Assembly: GCA_002403375.1 (NCBI GenBank)
Contig: DHHQ01000017.1
Coordinates: 118,947 to 182,946 of the forward strand
Origin: Thiobacillus denitrificans
Lineage (GTDB): Bacteria > Pseudomonadota > Gammaproteobacteria > Burkholderiales > Thiobacillaceae
Direction: 5' to 3'
Length of the DNA stretch: 64,000 nt
A program made the translations under genes and the position numbers. How positions within the stretch are numbered: position 1 is the first letter of the stretch; each line of letters opens with the position of its first letter. The notes beneath the pieces are model-generated. The model was given only the letters and a program-made list of their open reading frames with translations. It did not search any database and had not been told where the DNA came from. Below are positions 1-12,769 of the stretch, in pieces.

Positions 1-2
1 TG

Positions 3-394
<392 letters not shown>

Positions 395-395
<1 letters not shown>

Positions 396-1201
396 TGCCC
401 GAGCTCGCGCCGGCGCTGCTCGCCGCCTACGTCGGTCTCGGCCTGGTGGTCGGCTTCGTCGCCGGCCTGCTGGGCGTCGGCGGCGGCCTCATCATCGTCC
501 CGGTGATGATCTTCCTGCTGCACGCGCAGGGGCTCGCCGCCGGGATCGAGCCGCAGGTCGCGCTCGGCACCTCGCTCGCGTCGATCCTGTTCACCTCGCT
601 GTCGAGCGTGCGCGCGCACCACCGCCACGGCGCGGTCGAGTGGCCGCTGGTGCGGGCGATCGCTCCCGGCATCCTCGCCGGCACGCTGGCCGGTGCGCTG
701 CTGGCGGCGCAGGTGTCCGCGTTCGTGCTGAAGCTGTTCTTCGTTCTCTTCCTGTTCTACGCCGCCGCGCAGATGTGGTTCGAGTTCCGGCCGGCGCCGC
801 ATCGCGGGCTGCCGGGGCGCGCCGGGACGACGGCGGCGGGCGGTGTGATCGGCGCGGTGTCGAGCTGGGTCGGCATCGGCGGCGGCACGCTGTCGGTGCC
901 CTTCATGCTGTGGCACAACGTGCCGCTGCACCGGGCGATCGCCACCTCGGCGGCGATCGGCTTTCCGATCGCGGTCGCCGGCGCCGCCGGCTACGTGCTC
1001 GGCGGCCGCGGCGTGGCCGGCCTTCCCGCCGGCAGCTGGGGCTTCGTCTACCTGCCGGCGCTGCTGGGGATCGTCCTCGGCAGCGTGCTGACCGCGCCGC
1101 TCGGCGCGCGCACCGCGCACCGCCTGCCGGTGCGGCCGCTCAAGCGGATCTTCGCGCTGCTGCTGGTGACGCTCGCGCTGCGCATGGTCTGGACCTTCTG
1201 A
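395..1201 (+). CDS. TauE/SafE (TSUP) family sulfite exporter-like permease
   Basis: This 268-residue hydrophobic protein has about eight predicted membrane segments. Two glycine-rich repeats, GLLGVGGGLIIVPVM near residue 25 and SSWVGIGGGTLSVPFM in the second half, mark the internal duplication of the TSUP family. Family members move small anions such as sulfite, sulfoacetate or organic sulfur compounds across the inner membrane; the substrate cannot be told from sequence. The start ATG overlaps the stop of the EVE gene by one base (TAATG), so the two are probably co-transcribed. The ORF could be opened further upstream, but that part is a shadow of the EVE gene. Confidence 0.88.
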
Positions 1202-1282
1202 AGGCGGCTCGCCGCCGCCCGTGTTGCGTAACGGCGACTGTCACGCGGCCGTGCTTGAGCGGCCGGGGTGCCCGCGTTAGTC

Positions 1283-1315
1283 TTTCGACACATGCCGACT
1301 TTTCGACGCATGCCG
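1283..1315 (+). promoter_or_regulatory. tandem 15-bp direct repeat upstream of rpfF
   Basis: TTTCGACACATGCCG at 1283-1297 is repeated as TTTCGACGCATGCCG at 1301-1315, with one mismatch and an 18-bp period. It lies 32 bp before the rpfF start codon. The position fits an operator or promoter element for the DSF synthase gene, but no known regulator site is recognised and the role is inferred from position only. Confidence 0.35.
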
Positions 1316-1346
1316 CTCGATCCTTGAAAACGTGGAGATAACCATC

Positions 1347-2231
1347 ATGGCGCACCTGCAAGCTGTCCGGACCACCCTGCAACCCCAACCCAACGCGTAC
1401 AAGCAGCTCACCACCTATTTCGACCCGCACAACCAGATCGCCTGGGGCTACATGCATGCCGAGCCGCGTCCCTGCTTCACTCCCCAGCTGCTGCGCGAAC
1501 TGCTGGCGTGGGGCAACGGCATGGTCGACATGATCGACGACCCGGCGCAGCAGGACGTCAAGTACTTCGTCCTGGCGTCGAAAGTGGCGGACACCTTCAG
1601 CCTCGGCGGCGACCTCAATCTCTTCATGCAGCACATCGAGGCGCGCGACCGCGACGCCCTCTACCGCTACGCCGTCTCCTGCATCGACTGCTCGTACGCG
1701 GTGCACAGCCACCTCAACCGCCCCAACGTGACGAGCATCGCGCTGGTCCAGGGGCAGGCGCTCGGCGGCGGCTTCGAGAGCGCGCTCGCGGCCAACGTCC
1801 TGATCGCCGAGCGCGGCGCCAAGATGGGCCTGCCTGAAATCCTGTTCAACCTGTTTCCGGGCATGGGCGCGATGACCTTCCTCGGGCGCCGCGTCGGCCA
1901 CCACCAGGCCGAGCGCATCATCCGCAGCGGCAAGCTCTACCTCGCCGAGGAGCTCCACGAGATGGGCGTGGTCGACGTCCTCGCCGAGACCGGCGAAGGC
2001 GAGGCGGCGGTGTACGAGTACGTGCGGCGCGAGGAGAAATCCAGGAACGGCCTGCTCGCGCTGCGCGCCGCACGCGAGGTCAGCCAGCCGGCGTCCTACG
2101 AGGAGCTGGTGCGCATCACCGAGATCTGGGTCGATGCGGCCCTGCGGCTCGAGCCGAAGGACCTCAGGATGATGGAGCGCCTGGTCAGCCGGCAGACCAG
2201 CAAGGCCGGATCGGCCGCCCCCGCCGCGCCG

Positions 2232-2252
<21 letters not shown>
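1347..2252 (+). CDS. rpfF: RpfF-like DSF synthase (crotonase fold)
   Basis: A 301-residue crotonase-family protein closely resembling Xanthomonas RpfF. RpfF makes the diffusible signal factor (cis-2-unsaturated fatty acid) from acyl-ACP by dehydration and thioester cleavage. The oxyanion-hole region is FSLGGDLNLF. The two glutamates known to be catalytic in RpfF (E141, E161) appear as E144 in GGGFESAL and E164 in GLPEILFNLFPGMG. The C-terminal RITEIWVDAALRL block is also RpfF-like. ATG 1347 is chosen because GGAG lies about 10 bp upstream and the homologues begin there; GTG 1332 is an alternative. The 3' end overlaps the convergent rpfC by 21 bp, the same convergent layout as in Xanthomonas. 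Confidence 0.9.
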
Positions 2253-4748
<2,496 letters not shown>

Positions 4749-4758
4749 CGTGCCGGAC

Positions 4759-5883
4759 TCAGGCGGGCAGGTCGCCGAGCTCGCGGATGATCGCCGCGAC
4801 GGCGTCGATGCGACGCTCGAACGCGCGCACGCAGGCGGGGTCGAAATGCTTGCCGCTTTCGGCCTTGAGGTAGTCCAGCGCCTCCTGGAACGACCACGCA
4901 TGCTTGTAGGGGCGCGGCGACATCAGCGCGTCGAACACGTCGGCGACCGCGACGATGCGCGCCGGCAGCGGGATCGCCTCGCCGGCGAGTCCCTGCGGGT
5001 AGCCGCTGCCGTCGAACTTCTCGTGGTGGCCGAGCGCGATCACCGCGCCCATCTGCAGGTAGCGCGAGGGGCTGTCGGCGAGGATCTCGTGGCCGATCAG
5101 CGGATGGCGGCGCATGATTTCCTGCTCTTCGGGGGTGTGGCGGCCGGGCTTCAGCAGCACCTGGTCGGGGATGCCGATCTTGCCGATGTCGTGCATCGGT
5201 GCGGCGGCCTCGATCTCGTCGCATTCCATCGCGGTGAGCTTGAGCTCCTCGGCGATCAGGCGGGCGTACTTCGCCATGCGGACGATGTGGTTGCCGGTTT
5301 CCAGGTCGCGGTATTCGCCGGCCTTGGCGAGCTTCATCAGCGTCTCGTGCTCGCGCATGCGCACCTCGCGGGTCGCCTGCATGACCTGGTCCTCGAGCCA
5401 CAGCGCGCGGTCGGCGACCAGCTTCTGGCTGCGCCGCAGCGCCAGCAGGTTGATGCAGCGCGCGCGGCATTCCTGCGGGTCGATCGGCCGGGTGAGGAAG
5501 TCGGTGGCGCCGTTCTCCAGCGCCTGGTAGCGGATCTGGCGGTCCTCGACCACGGTGACGATGATGATCGGCACGTCGGCCAGCCGCCTGGTGGCGCGGA
5601 TGCGGCGGGTGAACTCGATGCCGTCCATGCCCGGCATGCGGTAGTCGGTGATGACGAGGTCGGGGACGACGTGCTGCATTTCCAGCAGCGCCTCCTGCGG
5701 GTCGGCGAAGCTCGCCACCGTGACGCCGGGCTCGAGCGAGCGCGCCAGGCCCTCGAGCAGGCTGCGCGCGGTCGCGCGGTCATCGACGATGACGACGTGC
5801 GCGCCGGCGCGGGTGCCGGTGTGGTTGCGACTGTGCGCCGCGGGGGTGTGGCTCGGTACGATGCGCAGCGGCTTGGCAGTCAC
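4759..5883 (-). CDS. rpfG: RpfG-like response regulator with HD-GYP c-di-GMP phosphodiesterase domain
   Basis: 374 residues. The N-terminal receiver has acidic pocket VIVDD near 32-35 and phospho-acceptor D80 in LVITDYRMPGMDG. A helical linker leads to an HD-GYP domain from about 185 to 370 containing HDIGKIGIPD (HD at 231-232) and HHEKFDGSGYP (GYP at 294-296). In the Rpf pathway the phosphorylated protein hydrolyses cyclic di-GMP, coupling DSF to biofilm and exoproduct control. It is first gene of the rpfG-rpfC unit; Xanthomonas rpfH, which lies between them there, is absent here. The divergent promoter region faces the gene at 5973. Confidence 0.9.
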   Translation of the reverse strand: MTAKPLRIVPSHTPAAHSRNHTGTRAGAHVVIVDDRATARSLLEGLARSLEPGVTVASFADPQEALLEMQHVVPDLVITDYRMPGMDGIEFTRRIRATRRLADVPIIIVTVVEDRQIRYQALENGATDFLTRPIDPQECRARCINLLALRRSQKLVADRALWLEDQVMQATREVRMREHETLMKLAKAGEYRDLETGNHIVRMAKYARLIAEELKLTAMECDEIEAAAPMHDIGKIGIPDQVLLKPGRHTPEEQEIMRRHPLIGHEILADSPSRYLQMGAVIALGHHEKFDGSGYPQGLAGEAIPLPARIVAVADVFDALMSPRPYKHAWSFQEALDYLKAESGKHFDPACVRAFERRIDAVAAIIRELGDLPA

Positions 5884-5972
5884 GTGGTTCCACCTTGAAC
5901 GGGTTGATAATCCAGAGGATTCGTTGAATTATCGGGCTTGCAAAACATCAACTTTAACGCAGGAGACAAGAG

Positions 5973-6722
5973 ATGAAGAAAATGACGCTGCTGGGCGCTG
6001 CGGCCGGATTGCTGGCCCTGGTTTCCCTCGCTGCCCAGGCCGCGGGAGTCGCCGACTACGCGCGCGAGAAGAAATGGGCCGACGAAGTCGTTCCCGGCCT
6101 GGTCGTCGGCGACCCGGTCTACCTGCAAACCCCGCGCGGCCACCACAAGTTCCTGACGCTGTTCACCCCGGCCGACACCGGCAAGGCGGCGATCGTCGTC
6201 CACGGCATGGGCATCCACCCAGACTGGGGCATGGTCGGCACCCTGCGCACCGAGCTCGCCGACCGCGGCTACGCCACGCTGTCGATCCAGATGCCGATCC
6301 TCGCCGCCGACGCCAAGGGCGAGGACTACCCGCCGACCTTCCCGGAGGCGGCCGAGCGCATCGCCGAGGCGGTCGACTTCCTCAAGGCCAAGGGCTACGC
6401 GCAGATCGCCATTGTCTCGCACAGCATGGGCTCCCGCATGAGCCGTGTGTACCTGACCGGCAAGCCCGACCCCGCGGTGAAATCGTGGGCGAGCCTCGGC
6501 ATCTCGCAGGACGACTACCAGAACGTCAGGCTGCCGGTGCTCGACCTCTACGGCGACAACGACCTGCCGGCGGTGCTCGCGAAGGCCTCCACGCGCAAGG
6601 CGACGCTTCCGGCGGGAGGCTCGAAGCAGGTGAAGGTCGGCCACGCCGACCACTTCTTCACCGGCCGCGAGGGCGAGATGGTCGAGGCGGTCGCGGCCTT
6701 TCTCGGCGAGACGCTGAAGTGA
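5973..6722 (+). CDS. secreted alpha/beta-hydrolase, DUF3530-like
   Basis: 249 residues with a clear Sec signal peptide (KK followed by a hydrophobic core ending AAQAAG). The mature part is an alpha/beta-hydrolase fold: the nucleophile elbow is IVSHSMGSRM (Ser in SHSMG), an HG oxyanion motif appears in IVVHGMGIHPDWG, and a late VGHADHFF supplies the probable His. It resembles DUF3530 proteins, whose substrates are unknown. Periplasmic location is inferred. A good ribosome site (AGGAGA) lies 8 bp before the ATG. It is transcribed away from rpfG, and there is no evidence that it belongs to the quorum-sensing pathway. Confidence 0.75.
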   Translation: MKKMTLLGAAAGLLALVSLAAQAAGVADYAREKKWADEVVPGLVVGDPVYLQTPRGHHKFLTLFTPADTGKAAIVVHGMGIHPDWGMVGTLRTELADRGYATLSIQMPILAADAKGEDYPPTFPEAAERIAEAVDFLKAKGYAQIAIVSHSMGSRMSRVYLTGKPDPAVKSWASLGISQDDYQNVRLPVLDLYGDNDLPAVLAKASTRKATLPAGGSKQVKVGHADHFFTGREGEMVEAVAAFLGETLK

Positions 6723-6729
6723 GCGCGGA

Positions 6730-7611
6730 CTAACCCAGCAGCCGCGTCATCGCCTCGCGGTACTTCTCGCTGGTCTTTGCGACGATCTCGGCCGGCAGTT
6801 CCGGCCCCGGCGCCTGCTTGTTCCAGCCGCTCGCTTCCAGCCAGTCGCGCACGAACTGCTTGTCGAACGAGGGCGGGTTGCTGCCCGGGCGGTACTGGTC
6901 GGCCGGCCAGAAGCGCGACGAATCGGGGGTCAGCGCCTCGTCGATCCACACCAGCTTGCCGGCCTCGTCGAGGCCGAACTCGAACTTGGTGTCGGCGATG
7001 ATGATGCCGCGGGTCGCCGCATACTCCGCCGCCGTCTTGTAGAGCGCGAGGCTGACGTCGCGCACCTGCTTCGCCAGTTCCGGCCCGATCAGCTTTGCCA
7101 TCTCGTCGAAGGAAATGTTCTCGTCGTGCGCGCCGACCGCGGCCTTGGTCGACGGCGTGAAGATCGGCTCGGGCAGGCGGTCGGCCTGCGCGAGGCCCGC
7201 CGGCAGCGGGATGCCGCACACCGACTGGCTCGCCTGGTATTCCTTCCAGCCGGAGCCGACCAGGTAGCCGCGCACGATGGCCTCGACCGGCAGCGCCTTG
7301 AGCTTTTTCACCACGATCGCGCGTCCCGCGACCTGGTCGCGCTCGGCTTCCGCGACGATGGTCTCCGGCGCGATGTCGAGCGCCTGGCTCGGCACGATGG
7401 CTTTCAATTTGTCGAACCAGAACGCCGACACCTTGGTCAGCACCTCGCCCTTGCCGGGGATCGGCGTCGGCATCACCACGTCGAAGGCCGACAGCCGGTC
7501 GGTGGTTACGATCAGCAGCTTGTCGTCGCCGACGGCGTAGATGTCGCGCACCTTGCCCTTGTGAATCAGCGGCAGCGACGAAATTCTGGACTCGAGGAGC
7601 GGTGCGGACAT
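6730..7611 (-). CDS. purC: SAICAR synthetase (PurC)
   Basis: 293 residues. It catalyses ATP-dependent condensation of CAIR with aspartate in purine synthesis. Signature segments are IHKGKVRDIYAVGDDKLLIVTTDRLSAFD near the start, VEAIVRGYLVGSGWKEY in the middle, and WIDEALTPDSSRFWP. The domain begins right at ATG 7611, matching the start of PurC homologues. The reading frame is nevertheless open upstream through the entire AI-2E-family gene with no stop between them. A perfect TATAAT hexamer 31 bp upstream of the ATG suggests purC has its own promoter. purM and purN follow on the other strand. Confidence 0.93.
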   Translation of the reverse strand: MSAPLLESRISSLPLIHKGKVRDIYAVGDDKLLIVTTDRLSAFDVVMPTPIPGKGEVLTKVSAFWFDKLKAIVPSQALDIAPETIVAEAERDQVAGRAIVVKKLKALPVEAIVRGYLVGSGWKEYQASQSVCGIPLPAGLAQADRLPEPIFTPSTKAAVGAHDENISFDEMAKLIGPELAKQVRDVSLALYKTAAEYAATRGIIIADTKFEFGLDEAGKLVWIDEALTPDSSRFWPADQYRPGSNPPSFDKQFVRDWLEASGWNKQAPGPELPAEIVAKTSEKYREAMTRLLG

Positions 7612-8700
7612 GGCGGGCAGGGCGGGATCGGAAGACCCGGCATTATAGCCGCCGCGGTAGAAGGCGCTTCGCTCGTAGGCGCTCCGCAGCTCGCGCAGCG
7701 CGACCAGCAGCACGCCGGCCAGCGGCACCGCCAGCAGCACGCCGACGAAGCCGAACAGCTGGCCGAACGCCGCCAGCGCGAAGATCACCGCGACCGGGTG
7801 CAGGCCGACGCGCTCGCCGACCAGCCGCGGCGTCACGACGTAGCTTTCCAGCGCCTGGCCGGCGAGGTAGATGCCGGCGACCCAGGCCACGCCGGTCCAG
7901 TCGGGGAACTGCAGCAGCGCGACCAGCAGCGCGAGGATCATGCCCAGCCCGAAGCCGAGGAAGGGCACGAAGGACAGCACGCCGGTGAGGATGCCGATCG
8001 GCAGCGCGTAGTCGAGCCCGACCATCCACAGCCCGACCGTGTAGTAGAGCGACAGCGTCGCCATCACCGCCAGCTGGCCGCGCAGGAACTCGCCGACCAC
8101 CGCGTCCATCGCGCGCGCGACGCGGTTGACCGTCGCCGCCCAGCCGCGCGGCGTGAGCGCCGCGACGCGCCCGACCATGACGTCCCAGTCCTTCAGCAGG
8201 TAGAACATCACCACCGGGATCAGCAGCAGGTTGGCGAGGATGCCGATCACCGCGAGCGCCCCGGACTGCAGCGTCGGCAGCCAGGCCGCGCCGTTCTCGG
8301 TCGCCTTCTCGGTGAGCCAGGCCTTGAGCGTGGCGGGGTCGAACGCGACGGCGACGCCGAAGGTCCGCTCGAGCCACGGCAGGAAGCGCGTCTGCAGCAG
8401 GTCGAGCGCGGCGGGGATGCGGTGCGAGAGCTCGACGAACTGCCCCTGGAACAGCGGCAGCGCGACCAGGAACAGCGCGAACAGCACCAGCCCGGCGAGC
8501 ACGATGACGATCACCGTGCCGGTCGCGCGCGGGACGCGGCGCGCCTCCAGCCGGTCGACCAGCGGGTCGAACATGTAGGCGAGCAGCGCGCCGGCGAGGA
8601 AGGGGGTGAGGATGGGCCCCAGCAGGTAGACCAGCCCGCCTGTGACGAGCAGGAAGGCGAGTGCGAACCAGGGGATGTTGAGCGGCCGGATCGTGTGCAT
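7612..8700 (-). CDS. AI-2E/PerM family permease, no stop before purC
   Basis: 363 codons from ATG 8700 to the purC start; the frame has no stop and continues to 6730, giving a possible 656-residue protein. The sequence MHTIRPLNIPWFALAFLL, repeated membrane helices, LLIPVVMFYLLKDWD and the FVPFLGFGLGMILALLVALLQF segment are typical of the AI-2E/UPF0118 (PerM) family, which normally ends near the LRELRSAYERSAFYRG seen here. Family members are inner-membrane exporters or sodium/proton antiporters. The missing terminator may be a real fusion, a lost stop, or natural read-on into purC from an overlapping start. It is divergent from purM with 40 bp between starts. Confidence 0.8.
7642..7647 (-). 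promoter_or_regulatory. candidate -10 box for purC
   Basis: On the minus strand this is a perfect TATAAT located 31 bp before the purC start codon and inside the last codons of the AI-2E-family frame. No convincing -35 hexamer is visible at 16-18 bp, so the promoter is only a candidate. Confidence 0.4.
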
Positions 8701-8705
8701 AGGCG

Positions 8706-8711
8706 GTAAAA
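8706..8711 (+). promoter_or_regulatory. candidate -10 box for purM
   Basis: TAAAAT lies 29 bp before the purM GTG in the 40-bp divergent spacer with the AI-2E-family gene. A GGAGC ribosome site follows at 8731. No strong -35 is seen, because that region overlaps the divergent coding sequence. Confidence 0.35.
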
Positions 8712-8740
8712 TATCGCACTTTTCGATTCTGGAGCCGGGC

Positions 8741-9769
<1,029 letters not shown>

Positions 9770-9771
9770 AT

Positions 9772-10041
9772 CAGGGCGTGCTAACACCAATTTCACGCCT
9801 GCGTTGCTGCGCGAAAGCGATGGATGCAAGGCGCGGCGCGCAGGCAAGGGCCATTCCCTTGCCAAGCGTCGCAACGCCGCAGACGCGCTTTCCCGCTGCA
9901 ACCCGGAGGGACGGGGCCGCTTCGGGCGCATCCCTTTGTCGCGAACCGCTTGCAGTGATCGCACTGCGGCGCGTCTCGCTCCGCGTGCTGCATCCCGAAT
10001 CGGCTCCGTCGCAGGTGCGAAATTGGTGTTAGCACGCCCTG
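9772..10041. mobile_element. 270-bp MITE-like inverted-repeat element between purM and purN
   Basis: The ends are 23-bp perfect inverted repeats: CAGGGCGTGCTAACACCAAT... at 9772-9794 and its complement at 10019-10041. Beyond these, a further 9 positions still pair imperfectly. The interior is also self-complementary, with GCAAGGGnnnnnCCCTTGC and a longer arm pairing near 9807-9822 with 9888-9903. It has no credible gene; both strands open short frames beginning VLTPIS/MLTPIS simply because the ends are inverted copies. No target duplication could be made out. It resembles a non-autonomous transposable or large REP-type element. A structured RNA is an alternative. Confidence 0.7.
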
Positions 10042-10667
10042 TTCGGGTCGTCGTCCTGCTCTCCGGGCGCGGCAGCAACTTCCGCGCGATCGCCGAGGCG
10101 GGACTGCCGATCGAGGTCGTCGCCGTCGTCAGCAACCGCCCCGACGCGGGCGGACTCGACTACGCGCGCAGCCGCGGCATCCCCGCGATCGCGCTCGACC
10201 ACAAGGCGCACCCCGACCGCGAGGCCTACGATGTGCTGCTCGCCGACGAGATCGAGCGCCACCGGCCGGATCTCGTCGTGCTCGCCGGCTACATGCGCAT
10301 CCTCAGCACCGCGTTTATCGCGCGCTTCGAGGACCGCCTGCTCAACATCCACCCCTCGCTGCTGCCGAGTTTTCCCGGCCTTCGCACCCACGAGCGCGCG
10401 CTCGACGAGGGCGTCAAGGTCCACGGCTGCACCGTGCATTTCGTCACCCCGCAGCTCGACCACGGCCCCATCGTCGTCCAGGCCGCGGTGCCGGTGCGCG
10501 CCGACGACACGCCGCAGACGCTCGCCGCGCGCGTGCTCGAGCAGGAGCACCGCATCTACCCCCTGGCCGTGCGCTGGTTCGCCGAGGGGCGACTGGTAAA
10601 AAACCACGGCCGCGTAAACTTGAAGGACGATCCGGCGTCACAGTCAGTGTTATCCACTGGAGCGTGA
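10026..10667 (+). CDS. purN: phosphoribosylglycinamide formyltransferase (PurN)
   Basis: 213 residues if begun at GTG 10026. The core starts RVVVLLSGRGSNFRAIAEAG and includes LLNIHPSLLPSFPG with the catalytic Asn and His, and DHGPIVVQAAVPV with the catalytic Asp. It transfers formyl from 10-formyl-THF to GAR. The native start appears to have been replaced: the only in-frame starts close to the fold are TTG 10023 and GTG 10026, both inside the right terminal repeat of the inserted element. A longer frame from 9804 would translate the element itself. Its stop overlaps a GTG of the next gene. Confidence 0.92.
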   Translation: MLARPVRVVVLLSGRGSNFRAIAEAGLPIEVVAVVSNRPDAGGLDYARSRGIPAIALDHKAHPDREAYDVLLADEIERHRPDLVVLAGYMRILSTAFIARFEDRLLNIHPSLLPSFPGLRTHERALDEGVKVHGCTVHFVTPQLDHGPIVVQAAVPVRADDTPQTLAARVLEQEHRIYPLAVRWFAEGRLVKNHGRVNLKDDPASQSVLSTGA

Positions 10668-10669
10668 CG

Positions 10670-11368
10670 ATGATCAAAGCCCTCCTGCTCGCGGCGAGCC
10701 TGTTCGCCGCCGGCGCCCACGCCGCTGTTCCGCAGCAGATGAGCCTGGTCTACGACCTCTACCGCAACGGCCACAAGCTCGGCCAGGTCACCGACACCTT
10801 CACCCGCAGCGGCAGCCGCTACACGCTGGTCAGCGAAACCCGCGCCACCGGCCCGCTCAAGATGCTGTGGCCGGGCAACATCCGGCTCGAAAGCACCGGC
10901 GAGGTGACCAAGGCGGGCCTGCGCCCGACGCAGTTCCGGCACGCGCGCAGCGACGCCCCGCACAAGCTCGCGACCGCTCGCCTCGACTGGAAGCAGGGCG
11001 TGATCGCCTGGGAATACCGGGGCGAGAAATGGCAGCAGGACGGCCTCGAGCCAGGCACCCAGGACCAGCTGTCGCAGGCCTACCAGTTCATGTTCCTGCC
11101 GAAGCTGCCGAAGGACCTCGCGCAGCAGGTGGTGAGCGGCAAGAAGGTCAACGACTACCGGTACAGCCGCCGCGACGGCGGCACGCTGCAGGTTCCCGCC
11201 GGGCAGTACGCCACCCAGGTGTTCGAGCGCATCCGCGGGCCGGGCGACGACAAGGCGATCACCGTCTGGGTCGCGCCCGCGCACAACAACCTGCCGGTGC
11301 AGATCCGCGTGACCGAGGACAAGGTCACCCTCGAGCAGCGCCTGGTGAGCGTCACGTCGAAGGGATGA
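10670..11368 (+). CDS. periplasmic DUF3108 protein
   Basis: 232 residues with a signal peptide (MIKALLLAASLFAAGAHA). The rest is a beta-rich DUF3108 domain: YDLYRNGHKLGQVTDTF near the start and KKVNDYRYSRRDGGTLQVPAG and ITVWVAPAHNNLPVQI later. The function of the family is unknown; members are usually periplasmic and often follow purN in betaproteobacteria. ATG 10670 has GGAG 9 bp upstream. The stop overlaps the next gene's ATG by four bases (ATGA), so the two DUF3108 paralogues form an operon, probably with purN. Confidence 0.8.
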   Translation: MIKALLLAASLFAAGAHAAVPQQMSLVYDLYRNGHKLGQVTDTFTRSGSRYTLVSETRATGPLKMLWPGNIRLESTGEVTKAGLRPTQFRHARSDAPHKLATARLDWKQGVIAWEYRGEKWQQDGLEPGTQDQLSQAYQFMFLPKLPKDLAQQVVSGKKVNDYRYSRRDGGTLQVPAGQYATQVFERIRGPGDDKAITVWVAPAHNNLPVQIRVTEDKVTLEQRLVSVTSKG

Positions 11369-12354
11369 CGCCGCGCCGCGCCCTGCCGATCGGGTTGGGC
11401 GCGGCTGCCTCGCTGCTGCTGCACGCTTTTCTCTTCGCCGGGGTCGACTGGCAGCTGCCCCGATGGCAGGACGCGGCCGAGGCCACGCCGATCGAGGCGC
11501 GCCTCGTCGAACTCACCTCGCCGCCGGCGCCGCCGCAGCCAGCGCCCCCCCGGCCGAAGCCGCCGGCGCCGCGCCCGCAGCCGGCCCCGCCGCCGCCCGC
11601 GCCCGAAGCCGTCGAGGAGCCTCCGCCGGAAGCGGCGCCGGTCCTCGCCGACGCTGTCCCGCTTGCGCTCGAGCCCGAGGTTCCCGCGCAGGCCGCTCCC
11701 GAACCGGAACCCGCGCCGCCGCCGCTCAACCCGCTGCCGCAGCGCATCGACCTGGAATACCGTCTCAGTCTCGGCCCGGCGTCCGGCCGCCAGACCCTGG
11801 TCTGGGTCAACGAGGGCGAGCGCTACACCGTCACCAGCGTCACCGCCGCGACCGGCTTCGCGCGGCTGGTGTACTCGGGGCGCTTCGTGCAGACGAGCCG
11901 TGGCCGCATCACGCCGCAGGGGCTGGTGCCGGAGGAATTCTGGGACCAGCGCGGCGACCGGCACGCGAGCGCGCGCTTCGACCAGGGCCAGCTCACGCTG
12001 ACGCCGTCGCGCGGCGAACCCCGCCACTTCGCCTACCGCGACGGCGTGCAGGATGCGCTGAGTCTCTTTTTCCAGTTCGCACTGACCGCGCCGCCGCCCG
12101 ACGGCGCGCTCGCCTATCAGGTGTTCAACGGCAAGAAGCTGCGCGACTACGCCTACGAAGTGCGCGGCGAGGAGACGCTCGACACCGCGCTCGGCGCGCT
12201 GCGCACGCTCCACCTCGTGCGCCGCATGGACGGCGACGGCCGCTTCGAGGTCTGGCTCGCGGTCGACCGGCATTACCTGCCGGTGCGCGTGCTCAGGGTC
12301 GACGACGGGGTGGAGGGCGAGCTGGCGATTTCATCGATCGCCGTCTCCGAGTAG
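11365..12354 (+). CDS. membrane-anchored, proline-rich DUF3108 protein
   Basis: 329 residues. An N-terminal membrane anchor (LGAAASLLLHAFLFAGV) is followed by a TonB-like Pro/Ala-rich region at about 50-125 (PPAPPQPAPPRPKPPAPRPQ), then a DUF3108 domain from about 130, with FNGKKLRDYAYEVRG and VWLAVDRHYLPVRVL matching the upstream paralogue. The layout (anchor, periplasm-spanning proline linker, beta domain) suggests a protein reaching toward the outer membrane. Role unknown. Translational coupling to the previous gene is shown by the ATGA overlap. Confidence 0.75.
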   Translation: MTPRRALPIGLGAAASLLLHAFLFAGVDWQLPRWQDAAEATPIEARLVELTSPPAPPQPAPPRPKPPAPRPQPAPPPPAPEAVEEPPPEAAPVLADAVPLALEPEVPAQAAPEPEPAPPPLNPLPQRIDLEYRLSLGPASGRQTLVWVNEGERYTVTSVTAATGFARLVYSGRFVQTSRGRITPQGLVPEEFWDQRGDRHASARFDQGQLTLTPSRGEPRHFAYRDGVQDALSLFFQFALTAPPPDGALAYQVFNGKKLRDYAYEVRGEETLDTALGALRTLHLVRRMDGDGRFEVWLAVDRHYLPVRVLRVDDGVEGELAISSIAVSE

Positions 12355-12426
12355 GAAGATTTTTCGAGAACCGACGGCATCAGACGTCGAGCGGTGAACT
12401 CGTGCACGCGTTTGTCTTGCTTGCGA

Positions 12427-12769
12427 TCAAATCCCGATGATGGTGTCGCTCTAGCGCGCCACCATCGGGTCATGGGTAATCAGCCGCATCGGCTCGAAAA
12501 GCGCCTGTGCGACCAGGATGCGGTCAAACGGATCGGCGTGGTGCGCCGGCAGGTCTTCGACGCCTGCTGCATGCTCAGGCTCGATCGGCAAAAAGCGGTA
12601 GCCAGACTCGCGGAAGTAACGCAGCGCCTCCTGGCTTGACCCGGCATGTCGCCGCGCTGATCCAGACCGACGATTTCGGAGACTCGATCATCTCTCGGGC
12701 CCTCTTCGGGAGCTTCGGGCTGTCTGTGATCGCCCAGAGGGCGACGTGCGTATCGAGCAGAATGTTCAA
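12427..12769 (-). pseudogene. decayed VapC-type PIN-domain toxin
   Basis: The TTG-started frame opens with the PIN motif MNILLDTHVALWAITDSPKL and runs to WISAAT, then loses register. Further on, in another frame, the sense strand reads EALRYFRESGYRFLPIEPEH and DLPAHHADPFDRILVAQAL, ending LITHDPMVAR, a TAG stop, then SDTIIGI and TGA. So the central part of a normal ~125-residue PIN toxin is deleted, the frame is shifted, and the conserved C-terminal ARYSD tyrosine codon is now a stop. The start overlaps the antitoxin stop (TTGA). The toxin is probably inactive. Confidence 0.8.

Noticed and set aside
9804..10025. A longer PurN start at 9804
   Set aside because: The extra 74 residues are translated repeat element with no PurN similarity; the enzyme fold begins at 10041.
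9793..10035. Small proteins encoded by both strands of the 270-bp element (MLTPIS... and VLTPIS...)
   Set aside because: They begin alike because the element ends are inverted repeats; there is no ribosome site and composition is non-coding.
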